Positions 29,179 through 38,518 of a stretch of 64,000 bases of DNA are shown here, piece after piece. The notes under the pieces were generated by a model, which was given only the letters and a program-made list of their open reading frames with translations, ran no database searches and had not been told where the DNA came from. Position numbers and translations under genes: made by a program. The stretch lies in NCBI GenBank assembly GCA_001766655.1, contig MJCC01000002.1, forward strand, positions 405,050 to 469,049. The letters run 5' to 3'. Every line of letters begins with the position of its first letter. Position 1 is the stretch's first letter. Source of the DNA: Phytomonas francai. Lineage: Eukaryota > Euglenozoa > Kinetoplastea > Trypanosomatida > Trypanosomatidae.

Positions 29179-29577
29179 GCTACCGATTTGGAGGCCAAGG
29201 TAAAGCCATGACACGATGGGAACCATAATGGTAATCCGCTTCGTTGTGCGAGGCCATTTTTATAGCAAACACCCTTTTGATGCATTAAAAATAGTCTCTT
29301 ACCTTTTTCACCGCCCGCCCACCCTGTGCCCCTTTTCGAGAAATTTTACCTCCTCATGTTCTTACGAAAACAGTCCCCTCTCCCAGATAGCCACGAAGTC
29401 CGATGAGTTGTCGCCGATTCGGGTTGGTGTCTAAGCCAGTAGTAAATTGTAACGAAGCAGGGCTGGAAGCCGGTGAAGCACGCGTGCCTGTTAACGATTA
29501 TACCTCCATGGGATGCAGACCACCGGCTTGCGTTCTTCTTTTTCTATTCTCCTTGAACAGTCTAGTGGCATTATGAC
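29179..29577 (+). repeat. 399-bp dispersed inverted repeat, copy 1
   Basis: This block is present again in reverse orientation at 60129-60527. By eye the copies differ at two positions only (29204 and 29460 here), and both ends are sharp. The element contains a 72-codon open frame from 29216 on plus and shorter frames on minus. None resembles a known protein, and it opposes the array. A nine-base perfect stem (29467-29475 with 29521-29529, loop 45) lies inside, and the loop includes the palindrome GCACGCGTGC. No target-site duplication or poly-A tail is evident. It may be an intergenic retroposon-like or RNA-gene-like repeat. Confidence 0.9.
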
Positions 29578-29834
29578 AATTTGCTTCCCGATAGCGGGAA
29601 AAAAAAGAAGACAATTGTGACGTTACGCGTTGAAGAGACGTTAGCCCCTTTGACTTAAATTTACAAGTATTCCTTCGTGTTTTCTCTGTTAGTCCCACTT
29701 ACAGCAAAACAAATTGAAAGAATATATTTGAAGCTACAAAATATCAATTGCTTCGCCGAATATGCATCAGGCATAAATAAACTGAAAATGGCTATGAGAA
29801 GCAATCCGTGCAAAAATATCTGCGCCTGTATGCG
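29578..29834. other. Spacer after the repeat, nothing recognised
   Basis: The stretch between the repeat edge and the stop of the methyltransferase gene. No feature seen. Confidence 0.5.
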
Positions 29835-31748
29835 TTACAATGGTTTTTTCCATATCTTCGCTACAAACTGGAAACTTGTCCGGTATTCATGTGGCCAGAA
29901 ACGCGAGCCTAGGCAAGGGTTTGAAGAGGAAATAGCCAAAGAAGGCTCCCTTAGTTCCGTTGCTTCTCGTACACAATCACACGGTTCTTGTGACATCGGA
30001 GAATTAGGGCCAAGTATTGGCTCTGCTGCCGCCGCACATCGTGATACCAAACTGTAGGCGTCATTACACGTATCCAACTGTTTCTGCAGTTGACGAAGTG
30101 GCCGAGGGTCACTTTCATTTACAGACTCCTTGCAAATAACGTCACTACGGGAAACGGTATCAGAGCATACGTCTATACTACTGAACTTCATACACGGAGC
30201 CAACCCAAGCTTCTTTCCCTCCTCTGTTGTACGCTCATGAAAAGTCCCTCCACTACGATCCCAAAAGCGCTTTTCCTCATGGGCATAACTGAATGCAGGC
30301 ACTACTACAGCTATGGACCGCTTTGCTACCTTCGACTGTGCCTGTTCACTATACTCTTTTGGTTCTTGATCAGATCCATTGTCACGCACGTTTACTATGT
30401 GAAGAAACTTTCGAATAATGAACTCGTTCTGGCTGTACGCGAAGGAACACGTACAATAAACGAGCGTTCCGCCAACCTTGAGCTGGGCATATCCGTTGAG
30501 CAAAAGCCTGAGTTGGAGTTGTTGTAATGGATCTAAACTGTCCCCGACACGGCATCCCTCGTCGTTCGTAACCGGAAACAAATCAGGGGGAGGGGAATCC
30601 ACCCTAGAACTGGGGCTCTCGGCCAGGCGACACCGCGCTGAAGGCCTCATCTCAGGCAGATTCATACTCCGCATGCGATGCGCGTTGCTCACGCCACCAC
30701 GGTCCGCCTCGGATGCCCGCGTGTCATCGCCAAGGGTGATGTGGGAGAGTGAGCCGTCATGTGAGCACTCCGCATCCACTAGAACCCGATCAAAGAGTTT
30801 GTCGTCCGCCATGTCCGATGAAATCAGCGCGGCTAGGAGGCGCCGCACACGGAGAGGGACAAGTACAGGCAAGATTGTCGCGGCCGCCTCGCCTTCGTCG
30901 CGCCGCTTTTCACGACCGCAACCGCTCTTGGCTCGAGATCGCTTGGCGAAACGCCGAAGACGTCGCTCCTCCAATGTGCTCAGTCGATCATTCAACTCGT
31001 CATGTGCATCGCTGCTAGCGCCCTCCCGCACCCCGTCCACGGCGAGGGACTCGTGGAGGCTTCCCAGCGAGACGCTGGAACCATCGGCCAAAAAGAGCCC
31101 AATATTAAGCTTTCCGTTCCCCTTTCCGTAGCCGCACCGGTGAATGAGAGCGCGCGCGACGTATAGACGATCAATGTTTATGTCAACCCCAACAGCGAGC
31201 CCGCCGGGGCCGACCGCGTCCGAGATCAACTGTAACTTCATGCCCGGAGAGCAGCAAAGGTCCAACACGCGATCCCCAACGCACGGCCGCAGCGCCACGA
31301 CCGCGGCCATAGAAGCCGCGTCCATCGCTAGAAAAACACCCCTGCGGTAATGAGGATTGCTATGCAAAACACAGTCGCGAGGTATTGCAAACGCATCGCA
31401 AGGCAACCACTCAACCAGCTCCAACTCGGAGGGTGGCAAGCTCAGCAGTTTCGCCACACCTAGGCAAAGCAGCCCATTGGGGGTTGGACACGGGCCCACC
31501 TCGCAAAAGTTCGGAACATCCTTCTCTGCATTTGTGCCTTTTTTCAAGGAATCAACAAAGCCATTACGAATCACAGCATCTTCCTCTATGCCAACACGAA
31601 GAACTTCATCTCTGTATCGCGGGTTTACTCGGATGTATCGTGGCAGTTTTGGAAGAAGTGCTTTTAAATCCCGGAAAATTTGAGGGTCAATTTTCTCACG
31701 CCTGCAGTGCTCCAATAAATTCTCTCCAAATGTCGCCGGGTAATCCAT
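29835..31748 (-). CDS. NOL1/NOP2/Sun (NSUN) family RNA cytosine-5 methyltransferase
   Basis: The product has 637 residues from the ATG at 31748, 22 nt after a strong acceptor. The SAM-binding motif R-V-L-D-L-C-C-S-P-G-M-K is at 160-171 and G-V-D-I-N near 187. Motif IV reads V-D-A-E-C-S-H-D-G-S (Cys329) and motif VI Y-C-T-C-S-F (Cys434), followed by the usual Q-N-E. The two cysteines are the release base and the nucleophile in m5C methyltransferases. Motif IV departs from the common DAPCSG form. Large basic or Ser-rich inserts sit at about 235-300 and 338-410, between core strands. The target RNA (rRNA or tRNA, cytosolic or mitochondrial) cannot be read from sequence. Confidence 0.85.
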   Translation of the reverse strand: MDYPATFGENLLEHCRREKIDPQIFRDLKALLPKLPRYIRVNPRYRDEVLRVGIEEDAVIRNGFVDSLKKGTNAEKDVPNFCEVGPCPTPNGLLCLGVAKLLSLPPSELELVEWLPCDAFAIPRDCVLHSNPHYRRGVFLAMDAASMAAVVALRPCVGDRVLDLCCSPGMKLQLISDAVGPGGLAVGVDINIDRLYVARALIHRCGYGKGNGKLNIGLFLADGSSVSLGSLHESLAVDGVREGASSDAHDELNDRLSTLEERRLRRFAKRSRAKSGCGREKRRDEGEAAATILPVLVPLRVRRLLAALISSDMADDKLFDRVLVDAECSHDGSLSHITLGDDTRASEADRGGVSNAHRMRSMNLPEMRPSARCRLAESPSSRVDSPPPDLFPVTNDEGCRVGDSLDPLQQLQLRLLLNGYAQLKVGGTLVYCTCSFAYSQNEFIIRKFLHIVNVRDNGSDQEPKEYSEQAQSKVAKRSIAVVVPAFSYAHEEKRFWDRSGGTFHERTTEEGKKLGLAPCMKFSSIDVCSDTVSRSDVICKESVNESDPRPLRQLQKQLDTCNDAYSLVSRCAAAAEPILGPNSPMSQEPCDCVREATELREPSLAISSSNPCLGSRFWPHEYRTSFQFVAKIWKKPL

Positions 31749-32360
31749 TGCCCTTCCCCACTCCACTCCCTAAAAGGAAAAATCAAGCTATGAAAGACCG
31801 TAAAAAGATGTTGTACAGTGCGTCAGGATATCTACGCCAGTGTAGCTTCAACTTTTTTTTGCTTCTGTCATTCCGCTACAGACAATGTGCGTCACCAACT
31901 TATACAGTGGGCAAGCTCTAGAAAGGATAAAATATGTGTCAAACCGCACCTAAAAAAAAAGTTTCTGAGACATTTAAAAAAAGGAAAGCAAAAACGATTC
32001 GTGATAGAATCCCACTAGCGCCAAGAAGATATAAACTTTGGACCACCTTTTTTATAGACACACTGCTACATAAAAAATCAAGTGGTATATTACCTATAAA
32101 TATGAATTTATTTGCATTATTATGCTTTCTTCTTTCCCTCTTCTTTGGAGGAGAAGGATATCCTTTTCGTTTATCCATGATGAGTGAAATAATGCAACAA
32201 AGAATCAGACAACACAAGGTACCTTCCCCCCCCCGCCTACCCTTCCACTATTGTTATCAATTTCACGATAACACAATAAAAGGGAATACAAATATTTCTC
32301 TACCAAAGAGTTCTCTGCATGACTTTACACGCCCACACTCGCAAATCGAGCCGCTTGCCG
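31749..32360. other. Spacer, nothing further recognised
   Basis: AT-rich DNA of 612 bases with A and T runs and one C9 tract near 32227-32235. The minus-strand frame 31939-32217 has only a TTG start and is rejected. Confidence 0.55.
31770..31771 (-). promoter_or_regulatory. Trans-splice acceptor AG for the NSUN gene
   Basis: The minus strand reads TTGATTTTTCCTTTTAG immediately before this point, a textbook pyrimidine tract and acceptor, leaving a 22-nt 5' UTR before the ATG at 31748. Confidence 0.65.
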
Positions 32361-34490
32361 CTATGAAGGCATAAACCAATCCCCTAAGTCATCCGATCCA
32401 TGTAAATCAGCGTGCCCTTTATTCATCAGCAACCTGCTCTCGTCAGCTTGGCCACCGGGTGTTACTGTCACGGGCCTCGCAGAGACTGGGTGCTCGGGTG
32501 GCGCCTTAACAAATAACTCCTCTGGATATCGCACGGGGGTGAGTTTGGTGTGCCGCGGCAGCCCATTCCAGCGCTCCACAACGCGGAGCTGTGTGGGGTT
32601 AGGCGACACGACATGGACATCCGCATCCGGGTTGAGGGTCTTCATCATAGCTGCTACCGCCACGACGCGCTCTGTCGAGGTGATTCGATGGGGCTGGAGC
32701 AAAAAGCCTTGGGGGGGCGTCTCGACCAACGCACCGTGATGATCCCCGGGGCTGGCCTCGTCGACAGGGCGCCGCCCATCGCGCGGGGACGCCGCCAGCC
32801 CAGGCACCGCACCGTCATCGCACGGACGAATGGCGATGAGGCCGCCTACGAATCCGTCGCCGGTGTCGGCCCCACCCTCGCCAGATAGACTGTCTAAAAG
32901 CGACTGACTGAAGGACGGCAACGCCTTCACCGCGGGAGTCTGGGTCTTCACGGCCTCCTCACGGAGCGCTCGCAGCGCGTCGGGGCTGGCAGGGCCCCCC
33001 ACGAGGTATTGATGCGCCAAGAGCTGATGGGAAAAGGGCAAGACGCGCACCATGCTCCACTCTGGGCTTTTCAGCAAAAGACCAATGCGGTACAAGGTGC
33101 GCTTCATATAACGACTTTGCACGGTGCCTTCCAGCTCCCGGTCCCGGCGAACGAGCACGCGGACGCTGGAAAAGGGAATAAAAATAGAGTCGTAGTGATA
33201 AATCAACGATTCTATCCGCGGGGAGAGGAGCACGTTATGGTCAACCACCGCCACGCGCCCCTGCACGATCCACCGCCGCGTGGGATTGCCAAGGATCCCG
33301 AGCTGGCGCGTTGCAGGGCCGGCGGCGTCACCGAGATTTGATTCAAATGTCTGGTAAAACAAAAATGCGTCATGCGGCCGCGGATGCGCCAAAAGGCTAT
33401 CCAGCATCGCCATATTAATCGCGAGCGTCGAGCTGATGGGGTTGCCGACATCCACAGTATCCCGCTTATACTCGCGCTCGGCGAACAGGGATGCCTCGTG
33501 GTCGAGCTTGAGTCGGAATAGGTTGCTAAAAACCGCACGGTACATAAGATCGGTGGCGGGCATCCCCAGCTCGTGCGCCTGTGAGACGCAGCGGATGCAG
33601 TGCGAGATACTGGTCGGGTTTAAAAGCAACAACGCACTGAGCGTTTCACAACTTGGCTGAACGTTGCTCGCCTTCATCGACTCAAAAAGGGCAACTCCCT
33701 TTTCCCACCTGTTCGGTCCTCGGAGCGTCGCCAAAACGGCGTTGTAGTGACCCGCGGTTAGATCCACCTTGCCGTTTAGTGCATTCAAAATGGCCAAAGC
33801 GTACGATGAGCGCGAGCGCATCGGGTGGGCGCTCGCAAGGAGCCGAAGGAGCTCCAAGTACACGACGTTATTAGGCTTGGTTCCACTGCTGACAGCTTTT
33901 GAGAAAACCTGAAGACCCTCTTGCCACGCCCCGTGCCGCCTGCACGCGTTCAGCGCTGCGTGCAGCGCGTGGGAATCCAAGCTATGTTGGTCTTCCCAGA
34001 TTTTTTCGCACTGCTCCAATACTTTACGCCAATCCCCTGTATTTCGGTATGTGGCGATTAGCGCTCCACGCAGCTTCTCATTAACCTTTCCCTCTTGTGC
34101 TGCCGCCTTCCAGTACTCCAGCGCTTTGTGGGACTGCCGCTGTTCATTTGCATGAGACATAAGAAGAGAATAGTGATGGGAAGTGAGCGGGAAGTTGGCC
34201 TTGCGGAGCCCTTCGATCACAAGCTCGGAACGATCCAACCGATGCAACGCGCGGTTCGCTTTGAGAATAGATAACACACTATCACGATCAAGCTCTTTTA
34301 AAGCGACGGCTCGACCGACTATAGAGACCAGCCCTTCGCTTGGTACATTCGAAATCATCGTGGCAACCGAAGGTTTTGCTTCACTAACTCGGTGAAAGGC
34401 ATTTTTGCGCTTGCCGTACAGAAGCCTCCCAACATCTACAGAACCTTTACGCTGAGTCGAGGCACACAGATATCTTGATATGCAAAACAT
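32361..34490 (-). CDS. PPR protein with a PIN-like C-terminal half, probably mitochondrial
   Basis: The product has 709 residues. The N terminus MFCISRYLCASTQRKGSV is suited to mitochondrial import. Residues about 105-340 are helical pairs of the pentatricopeptide type, for example H-A-L-H-A-A-L-N-A-C-R-R-H-G-A-W-Q-E-G-L (174-193) and H-Y-N-A-V-L-A-T-L-R (248-257). From about 412 the sequence reads R-V-A-V-V-D-H-N-V-L-L, resembling the first strand of a PIN nuclease with Asp417. A later strand H-V-V-S-P-N-P-T-Q-L, near 630, fits the other end of such a domain. A Gly/Asp-rich insert lies in between (about 535-590). PPR proteins bind single-stranded RNA, so mitochondrial RNA processing is a good inference. 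It is not the PRORP RNase P type by its motifs. Confidence 0.75.
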   Translation of the reverse strand: MFCISRYLCASTQRKGSVDVGRLLYGKRKNAFHRVSEAKPSVATMISNVPSEGLVSIVGRAVALKELDRDSVLSILKANRALHRLDRSELVIEGLRKANFPLTSHHYSLLMSHANEQRQSHKALEYWKAAAQEGKVNEKLRGALIATYRNTGDWRKVLEQCEKIWEDQHSLDSHALHAALNACRRHGAWQEGLQVFSKAVSSGTKPNNVVYLELLRLLASAHPMRSRSSYALAILNALNGKVDLTAGHYNAVLATLRGPNRWEKGVALFESMKASNVQPSCETLSALLLLNPTSISHCIRCVSQAHELGMPATDLMYRAVFSNLFRLKLDHEASLFAEREYKRDTVDVGNPISSTLAINMAMLDSLLAHPRPHDAFLFYQTFESNLGDAAGPATRQLGILGNPTRRWIVQGRVAVVDHNVLLSPRIESLIYHYDSIFIPFSSVRVLVRRDRELEGTVQSRYMKRTLYRIGLLLKSPEWSMVRVLPFSHQLLAHQYLVGGPASPDALRALREEAVKTQTPAVKALPSFSQSLLDSLSGEGGADTGDGFVGGLIAIRPCDDGAVPGLAASPRDGRRPVDEASPGDHHGALVETPPQGFLLQPHRITSTERVVAVAAMMKTLNPDADVHVVSPNPTQLRVVERWNGLPRHTKLTPVRYPEELFVKAPPEHPVSARPVTVTPGGQADESRLLMNKGHADLHGSDDLGDWFMPS

Positions 34491-35754
34491 TCGGCTCTAA
34501 GCAATAAGGTGTAGGTTTCTTTTGTACTATGGAAAAAGAAAGAAAAAGAAAGAGTGAGAGAGAGAAACAGCCATTTATCGCTTAGCCTATTTAATAAGTG
34601 ATACCTTGAAAGTCAATCGGCCTTCCCCCAATAGACCAGGAAACAGACAAAAATAACTGAAAACCACTTTCTGATGGATAACATATGTATAAGCACAATA
34701 AGATGGTACGGACATTATGCTAAAGAACCATAACACTGCAAGAAAGATTTATTCTTTATTTTTTTTTTTATTTTGAGGGGTGGGGGACTTTGTCTTTCGA
34801 ATCATCCTTTCCTTCTTAATATGTCGGCCATGAGGGAGAGAAAAATCCCTGAAAAATAAAATTAAAAAGCAGGAGTTGCGAAAAACAAACCATCCTTATA
34901 GATGGATCCCAAACCACCGACCAATATTACTTTTCATCGATTTTTTCCCCCATGAACTCAATAGCTCATATACCAAAAATGTACCAACTCAAAAGTTAAG
35001 AAAGTTACCTGATGCAAAATAAATAGGGGAGAAACGCAAATAGTTAAATGGATATAAAATGGGAAAACATATACCAGTATAGCAATTGGGTATTCTGTTC
35101 CTATGTGTATACGCATTACAATTTCAAACTATATATAATGCATTATAATGCCTCATTTTTGTTGATACACTATTGAAACAATAGTAGTAAAAAGAAATCA
35201 AAAAGTGACACTCACCTTTCATGGAGGCTAAAAAATAATAATAGTACAAAAATTTGTAAAATAACCGCAAAAGGATTGTATGAGTAGTTTCACACATTTA
35301 AAACACAGTTACTATGCAAAGTATATCACATATACGTGTAATAATCCTCTTATGTGCCGCTCACTCACACACGCACACACTGACAGCATCCCCGATGCAA
35401 TAACTGAATTTCCGTCTTGCAGTTTGAGGAAAATAAATAAATAAGGACAAAATTACGATATTAACTTTCGTTTAGCGAAAGGAAAGAATATACATAGAAA
35501 GTAAAGCACTCTGCTTTCCGAAAATAACCGCAAAAAACAGGCCTAAAACAATGAATCCCGAAGGTTTCAGCATCACAGAAGAGTAGGGATAATACAGAAA
35601 TCTATCTCTGAATGAATCTATCTAATGTCATAGTGATTAAGCGCTCTGCATTAATGCTAGGCGTACGAATCTTTCCACATCTTTTCCTGTGCGAAGAATC
35701 TGAAAAAGTGAGTAAAACAACTTTACCACCAGTAATGGACTTCGCTAGACCACT
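34491..35754. other. Long AT-rich spacer
   Basis: About 1.26 kb holding the splice region of the PPR gene and the probable 3' UTR of the AMPK gene. It has T runs near 34757-34771 and a CA-rich patch near 35362-35380. No gene or RNA recognised. Confidence 0.6.
34527..34528 (-). promoter_or_regulatory. Trans-splice acceptor AG for the PPR gene
   Basis: A nearly pure T/C tract of over 30 bases on the minus strand (34532-34565) ends in CCATAG, 37 nt upstream of the ATG at 34490. It is the clearest acceptor in the window. Confidence 0.75.
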
Positions 35755-37680
35755 TTATCCGATGTACCGAATCAACGCATCTGAAATGTAAAGAACGATG
35801 TTCAAGCCCAGCAAGGTGTTCCTTAGGATACTGAAATCCACTACAAACCCCTTATCATGTCGCTCGTGTATTCGAAACAAGTAGATGCCGAGGATAACCC
35901 GTCCCTCGCCCTGATCGGTGTGGGGGACTGGGCTTGGGCCTGGGGAGGAGGGATGCCCTCGCGTCTCGCGCTGGTACATCACCTGCCATGTCTGCGGCGT
36001 CGTCCGCGCGAGGAGGTGAAACGGCGAGACGAGCTTCCACTCCATACCGTAGGAGCGCAGGACCTGATAGACGGCCTGCAGCACCCGCCCCGCGGCCCAG
36101 TCCGTCATCAGCCCAACCCGCCAGCCGCAGTTGTTCGCGACGAGGAACTGCTCCTCCTCCGCGGTGTAGACGGCGTGCTTCTGCGCGACGGAGCCGACGC
36201 GCGGGCACTCGGAGAAGCTCAGACCGAGGGGCGCCGTCGCGCTCCCGCCGGGCCCGCGCGCGCGGCCGGGCGGCGTCGCCGCGAGCCGCCCCCCCTCCCC
36301 GGCCCCGAGCGAGCCCGGCCGCTTCGTCATGCTGAAGGAGCCGACGTGCGGCCCGCCGCCGCCGCCGCCGCCGCCGCCCGCGGCCGAGGCCGAGGCCGGG
36401 ACGAAGCTGCCGGTGTTGTACGCGCCCTTCTTCGCCGCGGCGTCGCCGTGGTTGAGCAGGACCTCCATCGCGGGGCTCTGGGAGAGCATCAGGCCCATGT
36501 TCAGCTCCCGCTCCGTCGCGTGGGGCTGGAAGGCGGCCAGGGGGCGCGGCGGCGGCGGCGGCGGCGCGCAGGCCGCCCCGCCCGCGGCGTCCCCGACGAG
36601 CTCCCGCGCCCCCGCCGTGATCTCGCGCCGCCGCCGCGCCTCCAGGAGGATGTTGTACGCCACGAACGCGGGCCCCTCGCCCCGCCGAAGCTCCCGCCGG
36701 ACGTCGGTCTCGCGGCGGCCGAGCTTGCGCGCGGTCTCGCTGGCGATCACGGAGTGGATGCGGTCCTCCTGCACCGTGAACATCGACTCGTGGTAGGCCA
36801 GGTGCGCCGGCAGGCGGACGTTGAACCACGCGTTGTCCCGGATCTGCGGCACCGTCAGCCGGACAAGCGGGTCGACGACGAGGATCTGCTGAATCAGCTC
36901 GCGCGGCCCACTCGGCATGCCCGGCGGGATCATGTACTTGCCTTTTTTGATCTTTGAAAAGAGCAGCGGGATGTTTTCCTCGTCGAAGGGCAGGCACCCG
37001 CACAGCAGGGCGTACAGGATAACGCCGCACGACCAAACATCAACCTCGGGCCCAAAGTACAACTTCCCAGAGATAACCTCCGGCGCTGCGTAGTTGGGTG
37101 AGCCGCACGACGTCGCGAGAAATTCGCCGTCGCGCATAATGTTGGACAGACCAAAATCTATCAGCTTTACCTGCAGCCCAGGGCCGAGAAGAATGTTTTC
37201 CGGTTTCAAATCGCGGTGCACCACGCGAAAATGATGACAGTACTCAATTGCGCAGACAATCTGCTGGAAGATGTGGCGTGCCTCCGATTCGCTGACTTTT
37301 CCCCTCTGAACGATATAGTCATACAACTCCCCCCCCTCCAGATACTCTACAATTAAGTAAATATCGGTTGGAGTATATAGAACCTCGTAAAGCCTGCAGA
37401 TGTTTGGATGTGAGAAAAGCCGCAAGATTTCAATCTCGCGATAAATTTTCTTCCCCATATTGGCCTTCTTTAGCTTCTGACGGTTAAGAATTTTTATAGC
37501 AACAGGCTCACCTGTGAGTATATGGCACCCTTTCTTCACCTTCCCAAAGCCTCCCCGCCCAACTGTCTCCCCAATGAGATAGGCCCCAATTGTCTGCATT
37601 GGATACGTTCCAGAAGCTCCGGAAGAGTGGGGACCATCTGGAGAATCGGCCAAGGAAGACATGTGAGAATGAGTAGTCAT
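35755..37680 (-). CDS. AMPK/SNF1-type protein kinase, alpha subunit
   Basis: The product has 641 residues. The kinase domain spans about 33-286: glycine loop G-R-G-G-F-G (41-46), Lys63, H-R-D (155-157), D-F-G (175-177). The activation loop L-A-T-S-C-G-S-P-N-Y-A-A-P-E has Thr190 at the site phosphorylated by upstream kinases. The loop is the AMPK/SNF1 form. A UBA/autoinhibitory-like region follows (about 305-360). The C terminus (from about 515, G-W-R-V-G-L then I-L-G-I-Y-L-F-R-I-H and a hydrophobic end) matches the beta/gamma-binding alpha-CTD. Between them lies a low-complexity linker with a run of nine Gly. The linker region (35930-36900) is extremely GC-rich. It would act as energy and nutrient sensor with beta and gamma subunits encoded elsewhere. 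Confidence 0.9.
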   Translation of the reverse strand: MTTHSHMSSLADSPDGPHSSGASGTYPMQTIGAYLIGETVGRGGFGKVKKGCHILTGEPVAIKILNRQKLKKANMGKKIYREIEILRLFSHPNICRLYEVLYTPTDIYLIVEYLEGGELYDYIVQRGKVSESEARHIFQQIVCAIEYCHHFRVVHRDLKPENILLGPGLQVKLIDFGLSNIMRDGEFLATSCGSPNYAAPEVISGKLYFGPEVDVWSCGVILYALLCGCLPFDEENIPLLFSKIKKGKYMIPPGMPSGPRELIQQILVVDPLVRLTVPQIRDNAWFNVRLPAHLAYHESMFTVQEDRIHSVIASETARKLGRRETDVRRELRRGEGPAFVAYNILLEARRRREITAGARELVGDAAGGAACAPPPPPPRPLAAFQPHATERELNMGLMLSQSPAMEVLLNHGDAAAKKGAYNTGSFVPASASAAGGGGGGGGGPHVGSFSMTKRPGSLGAGEGGRLAATPPGRARGPGGSATAPLGLSFSECPRVGSVAQKHAVYTAEEEQFLVANNCGWRVGLMTDWAAGRVLQAVYQVLRSYGMEWKLVSPFHLLARTTPQTWQVMYQRETRGHPSSPGPSPVPHTDQGEGRVILGIYLFRIHERHDKGFVVDFSILRNTLLGLNIVLYISDALIRYIG

Positions 37681-38518
37681 GAGCTTCTTCCAGATGCCTT
37701 TGTCAACTTGCTATATTTATAATTTTTTTTTTTTTGTGTGTGTGTGTCTGTCAATGTTATACAAGTGAAGTTTTTACTCCTAACTTTGTCTCCTTTTCCT
37801 TTTGCTTTCGGAAGTCAAACTACTTTTGTACTAGCGGAGGGCCTCTTTATCTCTCTCTGTCACACACGCACAGAGACTTCCCGCTAGAAAGAAAAAAATA
37901 ATGCAAGTGCTTAATATTTCAAAACCTATGACGTTTTATTTATCTAAATCGTAATGGTGTCCCCTCCACAAGCAAGTAAAAGATGTCAACACTCGCAAAG
38001 ATCGAAAACACTACGCCAACCTACTACGTATACGCGATTCGTCTTAGAAGGGCGAATACGGAAAACCCCTTAAAAGGAAAGAGTGACCACAATAGAAAAG
38101 CACAGACAAGTAAGGAAGTAAATTTGAAGTGCATGTTGAGCATTTTCCAAGAGAAATGAACTTGGGAAACCTTAGCAACTGAGCCCTTGGCAAGAACTTA
38201 ATGCAGAGCCTTTCAAATTTAAATAAATATGGCACCCAAACATACAAGTACAAGCTACGCAAACTATCGCATGATTAATGAATAGAACGACAATCTAATA
38301 CAAACTACCAGTTGATTAAATCGACTTAAAAATTAAAGACCCATGAGGACAAATTGGGGAAAAAATGCAAAAAATACCAGTAGCCCTAACGAAAGCTTCT
38401 TTACACATAGGGAAGAAAACTGTACGCTCACGCATTTTTACAGTGTAAAGATCAGTCTTACTTTCACGATACGTTTTTTTTAAAGCAGTATTCACTTTTA
38501 ACAACTTTATCAGCCCTT
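37681..38518. other. Spacer with T run and TG repeat
   Basis: The spacer contains T12 followed by (GT)n at about 37723-37747 and CA-rich DNA near 37860. No gene; a hydrophobic minus-strand frame at 38044-38262 begins with TTG only. Confidence 0.55.
37884..37885 (-). promoter_or_regulatory. Probable trans-splice acceptor AG for the AMPK gene
   Basis: The minus strand reads ATTTTTTTCTTTCTAG up to this point. It would give a 5' UTR of about 200 nt before the ATG at 37680, containing a CA repeat and an A run (37725-37747 on plus). Confidence 0.5.

Noticed and set aside
29216..29434. 72-codon frame, identical to one at 60272-60490
   Set aside because: It lies entirely within the inverted repeat, has no family resemblance, and is identical only because the DNA is duplicated.
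35857..36957. 366-codon open frame on plus and a 393-codon alternative frame on minus (35855-37036)
   Set aside because: Both are shadows of the GC-rich part of the AMPK gene: extreme Arg/Ala/Pro/Gly composition and no family, while the kinase frame is certain.
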